Assembly (NCBI GenBank): GCA_029339195.1
Contig: JAPTJF010000251.1
Coordinates: forward strand, 25,207-89,206
Length of the DNA stretch: 64,000 nt
DNA from: Micractinium sp. NFX-FRZ
Taxonomy: Eukaryota; Chlorophyta; Trebouxiophyceae; Chlorellales; Chlorellaceae
Direction of reading: 5' to 3'
Part shown: in pieces, positions 46,101-58,200 of the stretch
Layout: the number at the start of each line of letters is the position of its first letter
Position numbering within the stretch: the first letter of the stretch is position 1
Translations under genes and position numbers: made by a program
The notes under the pieces: model-generated
The model's input: the letters and a program-made list of their open reading frames with translations, nothing else
What the model was told of the DNA's origin: nothing
Database searches by the model: none

Positions 46101-48203
46101 AAGGGGGCAGGCAAGGCAGGCATGTGGCCAGGCAGGGTCAGGCAGGTAAGCTGGTAAGGGTGGGCGGGCAGGGCAGGCTGGGCAGGGCAGGCAGGGCAGG
46201 GCAGGGCAGGCGGGAAAGCACGTCAGCCCAAGCAGTCACAGCGCCCGCACCTGTTTGGCCAGGCAGGCGCCAATGGCCTCCAGCTGTTCATACGTGTCCT
46301 GCCTGACCGCCTCCACCTCATCAGTCAGCCCAAGCAGCAGCAGCGGCAGCAGCAGCGGCAGGAACGTGCGGCACTGGTTGGCAGCCCGTCCGTCGTCGTC
46401 GTCGCCGCCGCCGCCGCTGCTGTCGCCGCCCGCTGCCAGCTGGCTGCCCGCCCACTGCGCGGCGCAGCTGAAGAGCGTGCCGCGGATGGTGGGCGCGTGG
46501 TCATGTGCCAGCGGGCGCACCGCTGGCAGCACGACCTCTTGCATAATTGCCATCGGCATGCCACGCACCACGAGGGAGTGCAGCGCCTGCAGGGCCGCCA
46601 GGCGCACGCGGCTGTGCTGGTGCGCCAGGTCAGCAGCCAGCGAGGCCACCAGCGGCTGCAGCAGCGAAGGCGGCAGCGCGTCGGGGCGTGGGCCTAGCAG
46701 AGCCGATAGGTGGGCGATGCTGATGCAGGCCGCCTGCAGGGATCAATTGGGTGGGGCAGGGGGGCACAAGGACACGTTGGAGCTGAGGATGCTGTTGACG
46801 GAGTGGAGGTCTTCAGTTTGGTGCACCAGCCTCGCGGGTGCGCCACGTAGGCAGTCGAGAGGGGCAGGGGGTGGAGTGCGTGTGTGTGCCGAACGGCAAG
46901 GTGTGCACCCATGCCGGACACAGAGCTGCCTGCTGCACCCGGGCCCACAGCTGCCGCAGCTGCCGGTCAACAGGTGCATACCCACAAAAAGTGTGCAATC
47001 AACCGCACCTTCTTGATGTCAGCATACGGGTCGGCCAGCTGGCAGCACAGCGTGGCGCACAGCGGCAGCAGCAAGTCGGCAGGGAGCGGCTGCAGCGGGG
47101 CGGCTGCAGCGGCTTCTCCGCCTGCTGCTGCTGCTGCTGCTGACCGGGAGGCCGCCTCACGCAGAGTGCCCAGCAGCGGCCCTGCCAGCAACTCCGCCAG
47201 CGCCAGCCGCATCTCCTCAGACTCCTCCTGTGGCGGGCTGCTGCCCACCCGCTCCGCCAGCGCGGGCAGCAGCGTGGGCAGCAGCGCCGCGGGTGCCGGC
47301 AGCCGCGGCAGCGCCGCCGCCAGCAGGCCCGCTGCCAGCTCCCGGCACTTCTCTGCTGGGTCGGCCAGCAGGCGCACCAGCGGGACCAGCAGCGGCCCGC
47401 TCAGCTGCGACTGCAGCGCTTCCGGGGTGACGGTGGCGCCGGGTCCCAGCAGCGCTGCATGCAGCTTCTCTACCTGGAGTTGCGGTGATGGAAGAGTGTG
47501 TGGGTGGGGGCGGGGTCAGGGGTGGAGTGGAGGGGTGGAGGGGTGAGGGGGGGGAGCCTGCACCCCCCTGTCAGCAGCACTCGATAGCAGCAGCTGAGAC
47601 AGCCAAGCATGTGCATGAGGAGTTGATTTCCTTGGGTTGCATTCTCTTCAACACCTAAAACAGCACTTGCTGCAAGGCCTCTCGCTGCTGGCTCCCACGA
47701 CCCTCTGCCTGTCCGCCTCCCCGACCGCCCCTGCTGCTCACCGCTCGCCGACGGGTGCTGCGGTCTGGATCGCTCAGGCCATTGATGTCGCGCTGCAGGA
47801 GGGCCTGCTCCAAGTGAGCAGGATGGGTGGCAGGCTGAGAGCTGAGCAACATAGGCGCAGTAGCAACACTCGAGGTGGCTGGTCAACGCGCCCTGCTGGC
47901 GGCGGCGGCGGTCAGTGGCGGCAGAGGGGAGACGGCACCGCAGGGGCTCACCAGCAGCGCTTGGTGGTCGCCCGTCACCCCTTGCTGCTGCTCCTGTCCC
48001 TTATGCGCCTGACCCAGCTGCTGGATGAAGCTGGGACGCTGTGCTCGCTGCTCGGGGCCCCGGTTCTTGTCGAAAGTGCGCACATGGCTGGTCACGCCGG
48101 GCAGTCCTGCAAGCCCGGACAATCCAGGGCCTCGTCGGGCTCCCGAAGGCGCCTGCTGCGCCTTGAGCTGCGCCCAGAGCTCGCCCACGTCTCGCCCAGA
48201 CAT
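43143..48203 (-). CDS. DNAAF5: Dynein axonemal assembly factor 5 (HEATR2)
   Basis: Nine exons on the minus strand, roughly 48203-47951, 47815-47752, 47474-47012, ~46739-46250, ~45872-45682, ~45500-45365, ~45186-44617, ~44441-43853 and ~43541-43143. DNAAF5 is a cytoplasmic HEAT-repeat factor that helps preassemble outer and inner dynein arms for cilia and flagella. The protein is a chain of HEAT helices matching animal DNAAF5 in order: LSDPDRSTRRRA; LLADPAEKCRELAAGLL; VRLAALQALHSLV; LPLLLLGLTDEVEAVRQDTY; LEPALVWHAGRVAAAARYAA (the family's WHAGR block); ARLDDSTNRVRVGACAALRA; LLLHLDDPDPEVAQAV. The Gly/Asp tract (DDDDG) after GGDSSGGGG is a low-complexity insert. The start at 48203 gives MSGRDVGELWAQLKAQQ; an upstream in-frame ATG lies at 48320. 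No break or missing repeat is seen, so the gene looks functional. Confidence 0.9.
45955..46215. repeat. About 57-bp minisatellite in a DNAAF5 intron
   Basis: Three to four copies of a unit like GGCAAGCTGGCAGAAGGGGG followed by CAGGCATGTGGCCAGGCAGG, grading into GGCAGG runs up to 46215. It lies between two HEAT-repeat exons and does not resemble either exon edge. Confidence 0.85.
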
Positions 48204-48613
48204 GCCGGCGGCGATCTGGCTACCTCCAGGTTGTGGGTTTGATTGCCAAAACGGCAAGACAGCGGTGAGCGGGGCATGCAGCCCAGCTGGGCGGCATGGG
48301 AAGGCGCAGCACGACAGCACGCCACTTCCCCTCTTTCAACACTTCTTTGCGTGTGAGCGCATTGCCACCAGCAGCTTGGCCCCTTTCGTGTGCAGTCAGC
48401 CGCCCGCAGGTCTCAAACTCGCTCGCACTCAATATACAGACAGCCGGGCGCAGCTGCAAGCGGGCGTCTGAACCACTCGGGCCGTGCAAGCATCCACACC
48501 GCGGTGCAGGGAATAGGAGCAGGCGGTGCGCGGCCCGGTGACAACAGGCAGCGGCGCAAGCGGCAGAGGCGGCGGCAAGCGGCAGAGGCGGCGGCAAGCG
48601 GCACTCGGCAGCC
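48204..48613. promoter_or_regulatory. Bidirectional promoter region DNAAF5/DRP5A
   Basis: Only 410 bp separate the two divergent start codons, so the promoters and both 5' UTRs must be compact and may be shared. The right end, about 48540-48612, is an imperfect repeat of GGCGGCAAGCGGCAGA in the DRP5A 5' UTR. No TATA-like box is evident. Confidence 0.6.
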
Positions 48614-51600
48614 ATGGCGAGCCAGGCGCAGGATATCTTTGACAACCCCGCCAGCCGCATCCGCTATGAGGCCTACTCGCGCCTGCAAGCGGCGGCGGTG
48701 GCATTTGGCGAAAACCTGCCTATCCCAGAGATTGTGGCGATTGGGGGGCAGTCGGACGGCAAGTCCAGCCTGCTGGAGGCCTTCCTGGGGGTGAGCGGGT
48801 GGCTGCCAGGGCGTGTGCTGGGTGCTTGGTGAAGGGTCCCAGGACAACTGCAGCTAGGCAGCGCAGAAGCAGGCAGTCTCTCAGCAAAGAATAGCTAGCA
48901 TCGGTCCCTGAATGTTCGCGCCCCTGCTGCGGTGCCCCCTGCCCTTCCTCCCACTGCCGCCCGCTGCCCTGCACCCACCAACACCCCCCTGCTCCTGCCC
49001 CTGGCAGTTCCGCTTCAACATCACATCGGTGGAGATGGGGACCCGGCGGCCGCTGATTGTGCAGGTGAGCACTTGAAGCAGCACTAGCGCCTGTGGCGCA
49101 TGAAGAGCACCCAGCCATTGTGGGGCCCCCTGTCCTCCTTCTGCTCCCAGCCCCCAGATCCAGACGTGGGTCCTGCCCTGGGGTGACGTAGCCACCTCGC
49201 CTGCCGTTGAGTCGGATCCTTCGGCACCCATGCCCCTTTCCCCACCCAACTTGCTGATCCCACCATCCTGCAAGTGCAGATGGTGCACGACCCCGCAGCC
49301 CTGGAGCCGCGGTGCCGCCTGCAGGTGCGGGGTCGGTCTGTGAGCAGCGTGCCGCAGAAAATGCAGGAGGGTTTGCTTCACGTGGCCGCCGCTGCAGCAA
49401 GCTGTGCAACGTTGCGCCGCTCCCCAGGAAAGCAGCCTGCGGGCCTGTTGACATCACCAACCGTCCTCGCTATGCTTGCGCATTGCCACCCATGCACCCA
49501 CACACACACCGCAGGACGAGGACAGCGATGAGTACGGCCCTGTCATCCCGGAGGAGGCGCTGGCGGAGGCCATCCGCGACCGCACCGAGACGCACCTGCG
49601 CAAGCTGGGCGCCACCGTCAGCGGCAAGGTGCGGTGGCAGTCATTGCAGATGCTGGAGGAATGGGGGTTTAGAGGAAGGTGGAGGTAGACCCTGGGCTGA
49701 CTGTGGCACCTGGGGATGAGCACTCAGCACCCACAAGCCGCTGTCCTCAGCTCTCCCGTCTGGCTGCCCACCCTCAGCACCTGCACGCACCCTGCGCCCT
49801 GCAGCCCATCGTGATGCGCGCGGAGTTTGCCTATGCGCCCAACCTCACAATCGTGGACACGCCCGGATTTATTCTTAAGGTGCGGTTGCTGCAGTCAAGG
49901 TGGAGTGGCTGCCTGGGTGTGCGGGCTTCTGACAAGTAGATGGCGACCGCACACCATTCCGAGGCTGCTTTGCTCAGCCCAAGGCGGGCACGGCCGGGGT
50001 GCCTGCTGCGCTGCACCCAACTGCCCCTTGTTCGTGTTGCCGCCCAGGCGCGTGCTCTGCCCTGCACCTGCCTGCCCACTAGACTGTCGCTCCCGCCCCC
50101 CTCACTTTGCGTGCTCATCACCCGCAGGCGCGCAAGGGCGAGGCCGACGGCACCCCCGACGACATCCTGGCGATGGTCAAGGCGCAGTGCGCGCCGCCGC
50201 ACCGCCTCATCCTCTTCCTGCAGCAGTCCTCCGTCGAGTGGTGCAGCTCCCTGTGGATGCACATCATCCAGGAGGTGGACCCACACTTCCAGCGCACCGG
50301 TGGGTGGGTGCGGGCGGGTGCTGGGCGGGTGCTGAACGGGCGGGTGCTGGGAGGGGCGGATGGGGAAGTGCAGCTGGGGTGGGCCTTGACTGGGTGCTGC
50401 GCAGGGCAGATGGGGTGGGTGCTGGGTGGGGTTTAATGTGTGCATGTGGTGGATCGCTTTGCTGCCTGCGCCGTGCTGTATTGCTCGGCATCGCAGTACG
50501 ACAACCTTGCGTGCATACAATGAACCTTGTGTGCATATAATGTGTGTCCCCTGCCTGCTTCGCTGCAGTCATGGTTTGCTCCAAGTTTGACAACCGCCTC
50601 AAGGTGCGCTTTGTGCATGTAATGTCACCTCCTCTGCCCTCCATGTCCGGCCCGCTCTGCACTTTCTTGCTCTTATGCCCTGTGCTGCACTGCACTGCCC
50701 CTTCCCTTTTTGCCTTGCTGTACACCGTATGCCTCTGACCGGGCCGCACCTCTCAACTGAGCGCTGCTGTTGGTGCTGCAGGAGTTCAGCGAGCGCTGGG
50801 AGGTGGACAAGTATCTGTCGGCCAGGTGGGGCAGCAGCGCCGGCTGCTGACAGTGGCTTGACACGCAGCCATGCAGCCAACTCTCATTGTTGCCACCGTA
50901 CTGCGACAGTGTGACACATCTCTTGGATGCTGTCCCCCAAGAATCCCTCTCGTCCCCTTTCCTCGGCCCTCTGCCTGCTGCAGCGGCTACCTGCCCCCCT
51001 CCGTCAAGCCCTTCTTTGTGGCGCTGCCCAAGGACCGCGCCGGCGGCGGCGGCGGCATCGCCACCAGCGCCCCCAGCTCAGAGTGGCGCAGGGCCATCCA
51101 GGAGGTGGACGGCTCCATCAAGCAGCACCTGCGCACGGGCATCGAGGGCGGCTTCGATGAGGAGCGCTTTGGCACACGCATCGGCTTTGGCAACCTGCGC
51201 AGGTGGGCGGGGCGGCTGGTGTGAGGCAGCTGCAGCTGCAACGACGGGACAGGCGGGCGCTGGGGGGCGGGCCCCACACTTGCACTGCTCTGGTCTTACC
51301 CCTGTCATCCACACTGGTTCGCCAACATCAGAGTGTACAAACCAAACTGACACCTGTCTCCCCACCTGCCCTGCCACCGCTCTGGCCCCTGGCAGGTTCC
51401 TGGAGGAGGAGCTGGCTCGGCGGTACCGCGACGCCGCGCCCGCCACCCTGGCGCTGCTGCAGGAGCGGTGCGAGTCGGTGGCACGCGAGCTGATTGGCGC
51501 CGACAAGAAGCTGGCAGAGGCGGGGGACGTGGTGTCCCTGCGCCGCTCTGGTGAGCCAGCCAGGTGGTGTTACAAGTGTGCCACGGCCGAGGGACCCTGG

Positions 51601-54600
51601 GCAGTGAGGAGATGGAACGTGGTGTAGCAAGCAAGAGTATGCACAATCCAGGGAGAAGCGACATGCTGCATGCAATAGGGGCATGCTTTGCCAGCTTCCA
51701 CAATGCCAGTAAGCTGCCTGCTTACCACGCCTCTTTCTGCCTCCCTCCCTTTGTTGCCCCATGCAGCCATCCAGTATGTGCTGTCCATCGCCACCCGGGT
51801 GGAGGCCATCCTTGCCGGCTCCCCACTCATCGACCCCATGCAGTACGGCTGGACCACCGAGGAGGAGCGGTCGGCTGCCACCGGCGGCAACGTGAGTTGG
51901 ACCAGCAGGCTGGGCTTGTGCCAGCGGGGGAGCATCAGCTGCAAGAAGCCGTGCAAGGCCACTCGGCCGGCGCCAGTCTGCTTCAGCGCGTACGGTTTCC
52001 ATGCTCCTCCCAGGCACTCTTGCCTCCTCGTGTCCCACCCTCGCCCCCGTGCCTCCCCCGCAGTGGCCCGGCGTGGCGGCGGCGGTGAAGCCTGCCAACG
52101 CGGGGCTGCGCCTGTTTGGCGGCGCCGCCTTTGAGCGTGTGCTGCAGGAGTTCCAGGAGGCGGCAAGCTGCCTGGAGTTCCCCGCCGTGCAGCGCGACCG
52201 TGTGGCCAACATTCTGCTGGCCTACAAGAGCAGGTGCGGGGGCGTGGGAAGGAGGGAAAGAAGGGGGCAGGCTGTGGTGCATTGAAGGCTGACAGGGGGT
52301 TGAGGTGAACAGAACATGCGTGGTGTGCGAGTCGAGCTGCCATCTGCTGTCGACAGCCCCTTTGGTTGCCATGCCTGTGCTGGGACAGCATGGCTGCTGC
52401 CATACTGATGCCTTCCTGGCTCTGGCCCACCTGTTTTTCTCTTGTCAGGAACGGCGGCGGCGTGAGCAAGGCTGCCGAGGAGCTGGCACGGGGTGCTGCT
52501 CGGGAGGCGCTGGAGCCCATGCTGGACGCTGCTTGCACCCGGCTGGGTGCGGTGGTGAAGCGGGCCTATGACATCGCGGCGGAGCAGGCGCAGCTGCAGC
52601 GTGGGGCGGGTGCGTGGGCGCTAGGCTGCCAGGGAAGGCGGTACCGCTGCGACTGTGGAGGGAGAGGCAGAAGTGCTGCAGGCAGGATCGGGGGCGCACT
52701 GTTGCAGTGCAGCAAAGGTGGCGTGAATGGTGCTGGGTGTATATGAGGCTCCCAGATCTCCCTGGCCTCCACCTTGCTCAGCCATCACTGCCCCGCACCT
52801 TGCATCCCTGCCTCCCCGCCTGCAGGCTACGAGCGCCTGCGCCCGTACGTGGCTTTCCACGCTGCCCTGCGCTCCGCCTTCCAGGCATTTGTGGCGGGGC
52901 TGGAGGAGCGGTGCAAGGGCATCGTGCGGCACCACCTGGAGACGGCCACCAGCGAGTATGCCATTGGCCTGCTGGCAGGTGAGCCCCCCAGGGGCAGGTG
53001 TGGGGCAGAGGCTGGGATGCGGAGCTGGGAGCGAGCAGCGGAGGGGGGGCATGGCCACCAGCGTCCGTATGGATGCTGTCGCTGTTGCAGTACTAACCGA
53101 GCTGCTGCCTTTTTCCTGCGCCTGATCAGAACTGCCTCTTCTCACCCATTGGCTGCCACTGCCCGTTCATCCCTCTGCAGACAACGGCGCTGCGGATGAC
53201 GTCCCCTCGGTGTATGAGAGCGAGGCGGGTGACGAGAACGAGCATGCGGCGGGCGGCATGGGCCGCCAGCCATTCGCGGAGACGCAGCAGGTAGGTTGAC
53301 TGCCCCTTGGTTGCTCCCCTGTAGCAACAAGAGGAAGTACAGGTTTCTAAGCATTAGTGGCTCTGCCTGGATTGGCACGCATGCAGTTCTCTGCTCCCCA
53401 CTCCCCGTATTCTCAACGCGTCCTGCTCCATCCCGCCCTGCTCCTTCTCTACCTGTGCAGACGGTGCCCGAGACCCCCAGCCCCGATGTGATGACCGTCA
53501 ACAAGCCGGACCACCTGCGGCGGGCAGCGCTGGCGGCCGCGGCAGCTGCGGGGCGCAACGTGGACGAGGACTCCCCCGGCAAGGGGCGGGTGGCCAAGGT
53601 GGCGCGCACTGCGGCGGGGGCCATGGGCGCACCCAGCGCCAGCTCTGCATACCTCAGCGTCTGCCACCAGGTGCTGGGGGGTGGGGGCGGTGCAGATGCA
53701 AGTTTTGTGTGGTCAGCAACTTGGCCGGTCCGTGGTATTGGCAGTGGGCATGTAGCGGGTGGCTTGCTTGCTGCTCATGACCGAGGCAGAGGCTGACCTT
53801 GCAGCGTTTCTGGCACGCTCGATGCCCAGCTTCACGCTGGCTGTGCCGCACCAACGTGCGACTGCCACGCCCCCATGCAGGCTTCCCGCCTGTTTGGGCG
53901 CATCCGCCAGACGGTGGCCTGCCAGGCGGCGCCCGCCACCCTCAAGTCGGCCTTCCTGGAGCCGGTCAGCGTGCAGCTGGCCTCGGAGCTGAGCGTGGAG
54001 ATGTTTGGGCGCACGGACGAGGACTTCATGGGGCTGTTCACGGGTGGGTGGGTGGGTGGGGGAGGGTGCGTGCAGTGGACGTGGGGTTGGCGTGGCTTGG
54101 TCGACTGACAGGTGTGCGGAGTAGCAGGTGCAAGGCAGAGGGCACCCTAGCACACACGCTGTAGGTGGGTGGGTGAGTTGGGTTGACTGGCAGGTGGATG
54201 TGGGGTTGGGTGGAGGTAGGTGCTCAGCAGAACAGGAGGCCAGGCAGCTGAAGCATCAGTGCACCTGGCGGCCAGCTGGCTCCTGCCACATCAGCGCCTC
54301 AGTGTGGAGTAGGCGGGCCGTCCGTCCGTGCTGCTCAGCTGCATGCTCCCTGCCCCTCCTCTGTGTGCCGCAGCGGCGGGCGTGATGTCGGCGCTGGAGG
54401 CCAGCCGCGACGGGCTGGCCAAGCGGGTGGAGGGCCTCGTGCGCTGCAAGAACGAGGTGAGTGCCTGGAGTGGCTATGCTGAAAGCGATGCCCTGGCAGG
54501 CCAGCATGACCAGTCACTGGTGCATGTGCCAGCAGACGATGGCTGGATGTCGTGTCTGCGTGCTTGCAAATGCCCCGTACTCCTTGTGCCCTGTACTGCA

Positions 54601-54628
54601 GTTCCAAGAGCTGGCGCGCTGCCTGTAA
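48614..54628 (+). CDS. DRP5A: Dynamin-related protein 5A-type GTPase
   Basis: About nineteen exons run from the ATG at 48614 (first exon 48614-48790) to the TAA at 54626-54628. The GTPase domain has the P-loop GGQSDGKSS, the switch region MGTRRPLIVQMVHDP, DTPGF and SKFDNRLKEF. The order continues as in the plant DRP5A family: YLSASGYLPPSVKPFFVALP; GFDEERFGTRIGFGNLR; FLEEELARRYRDAAPATLAL; WPGVAAAVKPANAGLRLFGG; AFERVLQEFQEAASCLEFP; VANILLAYKSR; RHHLETATSEYAIG. A linker with TVPETPSPDVMTVNKPDH leads to a C-terminal helical part ending FQELARCL. The family-typical TVPETPSPD motif and the ending separate it from ARC5/DRP5B and classical dynamins. In Arabidopsis DRP5A marks the cell plate and acts in cytokinesis; a division role here is inferred. 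The last coding exon is only 27 nt (54602-54628), and the TGTAA-like string overlaps the stop. Confidence 0.93.
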
Positions 54629-55250
54629 ACCTTGGCGGCAGGCTGGCAGTGGTAGAAGTGGGGATACCTGGCGGACTCGAGGACGGTGCAGTCCGCCGGG
54701 CCTCCAGGGCTGGGTGCCAAGTGTAGCGGCAGGCCGGAACTGTGCTGCAGCGATGCAGCAACTGTACAAGGCTTGTGTTTGATGTTTAAACTGATGCGCT
54801 TCCTGTCGGGTTCCTTCTGCCCGACTTGTTTTGCTCCCAAGTGCGTGCTGGGTGTATCTGGTAATGCCACACTCGTCGATTGCGGGACGAGCTCGCTTGT
54901 GGCGCTCCAAATTTGGGAGCTAGAGAGCACACAGGCTGATAGAGAGGGACAAGGTTGAAGGCACTGGAAGCCAATGCTGTGACCCCGCCGCATGCTTCTG
55001 CCTGGGAAGCGCCACCTCGCCGCTGGCGGCGGCGCCAGGCGGGCGGTCACAGCCTGGCTGTTTCGATACCGTCGGACGACCACCTCGTTCGGTTACCGAT
55101 CCCATCAGCGGATGTTTCGAGGCACAGGAGTTCCGTCACTGCCCCTGGCATCGCGCCCCTGGCATCGCGCCCCTCTCCGCCATCACTTGGCAGCGAGCGG
55201 CAGCCCTCTAAAGGCGACTGGCGACGATCAGGGGTAATATAGGCGGCGCT
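54629..55250. other. Intergenic region between DRP5A and LIG4
   Basis: This 622-bp stretch holds the DRP5A 3' UTR and the LIG4 promoter and 5' UTR. It is less GC-rich from 54760 to 54960. A 14-bp tandem repeat CTGGCATCGCGCCC lies near 55144-55171. No gene is seen. Confidence 0.5.
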
Positions 55251-58200
55251 ATGGTGGCGGGTGCGCCGCCCGGCTCGCCACAGGGGCCGCCGCCACCGGC
55301 CGGGCCTGCGGGCCAGCTCAACCCGTCGGAGCTCAGCTTCAACACGCTGTGCAAGCTGATGGACACGCTGCGTGCCACCAGGAACCACAATTTGAAAAAG
55401 AAACGGCTGGATCGCTTCATGGAGATCAACATCAGGAAGGAGAGCAGGGACGCCTTCTCCGTCTTCCGCCTGCTGCTGCCGGGGGTGAGCTGGGGCGGGC
55501 GCCGGGTGGTGAGAGCGGGGATGGAGGAAGAAGAGAGCGTGGTGTGCCATGAAACTGGCACACCCGGTTGATGTCTTAGAGGTGTGGACTGAGCGGGCTG
55601 GCCGGCTGGGTGTAGGCTGGCAGAGTGCCAAGCCTGCGGTGGTGGGACTAGGTTATGCTGGGTGCTGCCCGGGCCCCTCCCCGGCTTGCTGCACTCACCT
55701 CATTGCTCAATGCACTGCCGTCCCTGCGGCAGCTGGACATCACGCGGGGCATGCACCACCTTGCTGGAGAGCAAGCCAGGCACAAAGGCTGCAGGCAATC
55801 ATCCACTGCTGCTGACGTCAAGGAACAGTTCACCGCTCTCCCCCCTGCCACAGCTGGACAACACGCGGGGGAACTACCACCTGCTGGAGAGCAAGCTGGC
55901 CACGGTGCTCATCAAGGCAGCCAGCATCGACAAAAAGTCAAAGGAGGCGGAGGCGGTCAAGGACTGGCGCAAGCCTGGGGCCAGCCGCAACGCGGGCAAC
56001 TTTGCAGAGGTGCTGAAGCAGGTAAGGAGGGTGCGCGCCGGCTGGCTTGGGGCGCGTGTGTGTGTGCAGGGGGGCAGGAGCGATGTCAATGTGTGAGGGT
56101 GAGGGCGGTGGCGGCAGGAGTGGGCTCTGTGCACTGGAGTGGAGGTAATGCCCCCCGTGCTGCTGGCAGTGTTGTGCACGTGCTGTTGAGAGGGCAGGGT
56201 CGACATGCAGGGCCGCCGCTATTGCATGGGAGCAGCAGATTTGTAGTCACTGAGTGGTGTGGGGCAGGACGATGGCATGAATACTGCCCACAACTGCTGA
56301 AGCATGTGAGAGGGCGGGTGGGAGGGCGTGCGAGGCGATCCGTTTTTTCCGACTTCCACCCTGCTGTAACCTTCCGTCATCTGTTTTCATGCCCCCCGCA
56401 GCACATCTTTGACCAGTGCTGCTACCTCGACCCAGACAAGGAGGAGGCGCGCCGACTCAAGGTGCGGTGCGTGTGTGGCAGCAGCTGGGCGTGCCGTGTG
56501 GCGGGCCCTTGCAGGCGTTCCTGTCGCCCTGAAGCAGGGAGCAAGGCGTAGGATAGGAGTGGACAGGGGTCCGAGGTGTGGAGAGGTTGGCACAACATTG
56601 CGCCCCACCCCAGCATGCAGCCGGCCCGTGCACCTGAACCATGGAAACATCCCTGCTGGCCGGGTGATGTAGCTGAGCGCTGAGAGGCCCACGCACCCTG
56701 CCTCCCCCTCCCACTTATCTGAGCAGGTGGGTCAGCTGAACGAGGAGCTGGACAGGCTGGTGGCGGCGGCGGGCAACGCGGAGGAGCAGGCGGGGATCTT
56801 CCGCAGGCTCATGGCGGTGAGGCGGGGGGGAGGGGGGCGGGGGAGGGCCTGGGGGGCAGACTGGGAGCAGGGCTCGCTGATGTGGCAGGCATGGAATAGG
56901 GCGTAGCACCAAGGAGGCGCAGGCGGCCATGTTTGGCTGGCTCCTGGCGGTGAGGGTTTGCTTTTTGCGTGTTTGGGGGGTGGCCGTCGAGAGTGAGAGA
57001 CAGAGCACGGCTGTGTGCATGGGACGGGCTACTGGCGGCAAGGCTGGGCGGCGATTGTTGGAGGGAGGAGGCCACCTGCGCAGGCTACCTGAGCAGGCTG
57101 CGCCCTGAGATGTGAGGAGCCCGACCCGACTGCACGGCCGCTCGCTTCTGCCCGCCCGTGCCCGCGCCACACACGCCTCGCGCCGGTGCTGCTCTGCCCA
57201 CATGTGCGACACACGCCTGGGGCGCCCGCCTGCCCGCGTGTATTGCAGACCACCACGCCGGATCAGATGGCCTGGATTGTGCAGATCATACTGAAGAACC
57301 TCAAGGTACGTCGTGAGGCGCACGGGGTGGGCGTGCTTCAGGGAGGGAGGGTGGCCAAGGGGGGGATGCCGCTGCTCGCTCCTGTGCGCTGCCCTGCCCC
57401 GCCACGCCATTCCCTCCCCGTCCCGTCCCCGTGCCCACATTGAGCTTCTTGAGGGATTGGAACGTGTGGCACCCTTCCCCCACTCTGATCCTGCCCCCCA
57501 ACTTGGCCCCCCCTGCCCACCTTGATGGAGTGCGCTGAGGGCACGTCCTCAAAAGACATGTAGCACCCGCCGCCCCACACCGCGCCGACGGCTGCCCCGC
57601 CTCTCCCGCTTCCTCTGGCACGACTGCCTCGCAGATCAACTGCGCCGAGGGCACCTTCCTGAAGCTCTGGCACCCAGACGCGGAGGAGTACTACAACAAC
57701 AGCGGCATGGTGAGCTCCAAGAGCAGTTGGCACGCTGAAGCTGATTGATGGGTGGAGCAGGCACAGAGGGTGGCGGCGGGGAGGTTGGCTGGGATGCTGT
57801 GGAGGTGCACCAGCAGCGGGACGGTCAGGGTCGGCTAGGGTTCTAGTGAGGGCGCAGGTTCACGTGCTGGCGTTGTCGGTAGGTGGGGCGAGGCAGGGTG
57901 CAGCGGTGCAGGAGGGAAGATAGGCTGCGTGCCAATATTGCAGAGCTGACGGCGAGATGAGGAGGTGGGGCATGTGCGGGAGCATGGGCGGGTGAAGGTG
58001 CGTGTGGGTTGTTGTATGAGTGGAGGGGCGTCATCTGCTGCTGCTCGCGGCTGTGGAGAGCCGCTCGCTGCTGCAGATAACAGCAGTTATAGCTGCGCTA
58101 TAACATATGGTTGTTTTCTGGGTGTCAGTGGAATGGGATCTTACAGGGTGTGTGACACGGGAGAGCAACGCGGGAAAGCGGACATGTATCTAGCGCACAA

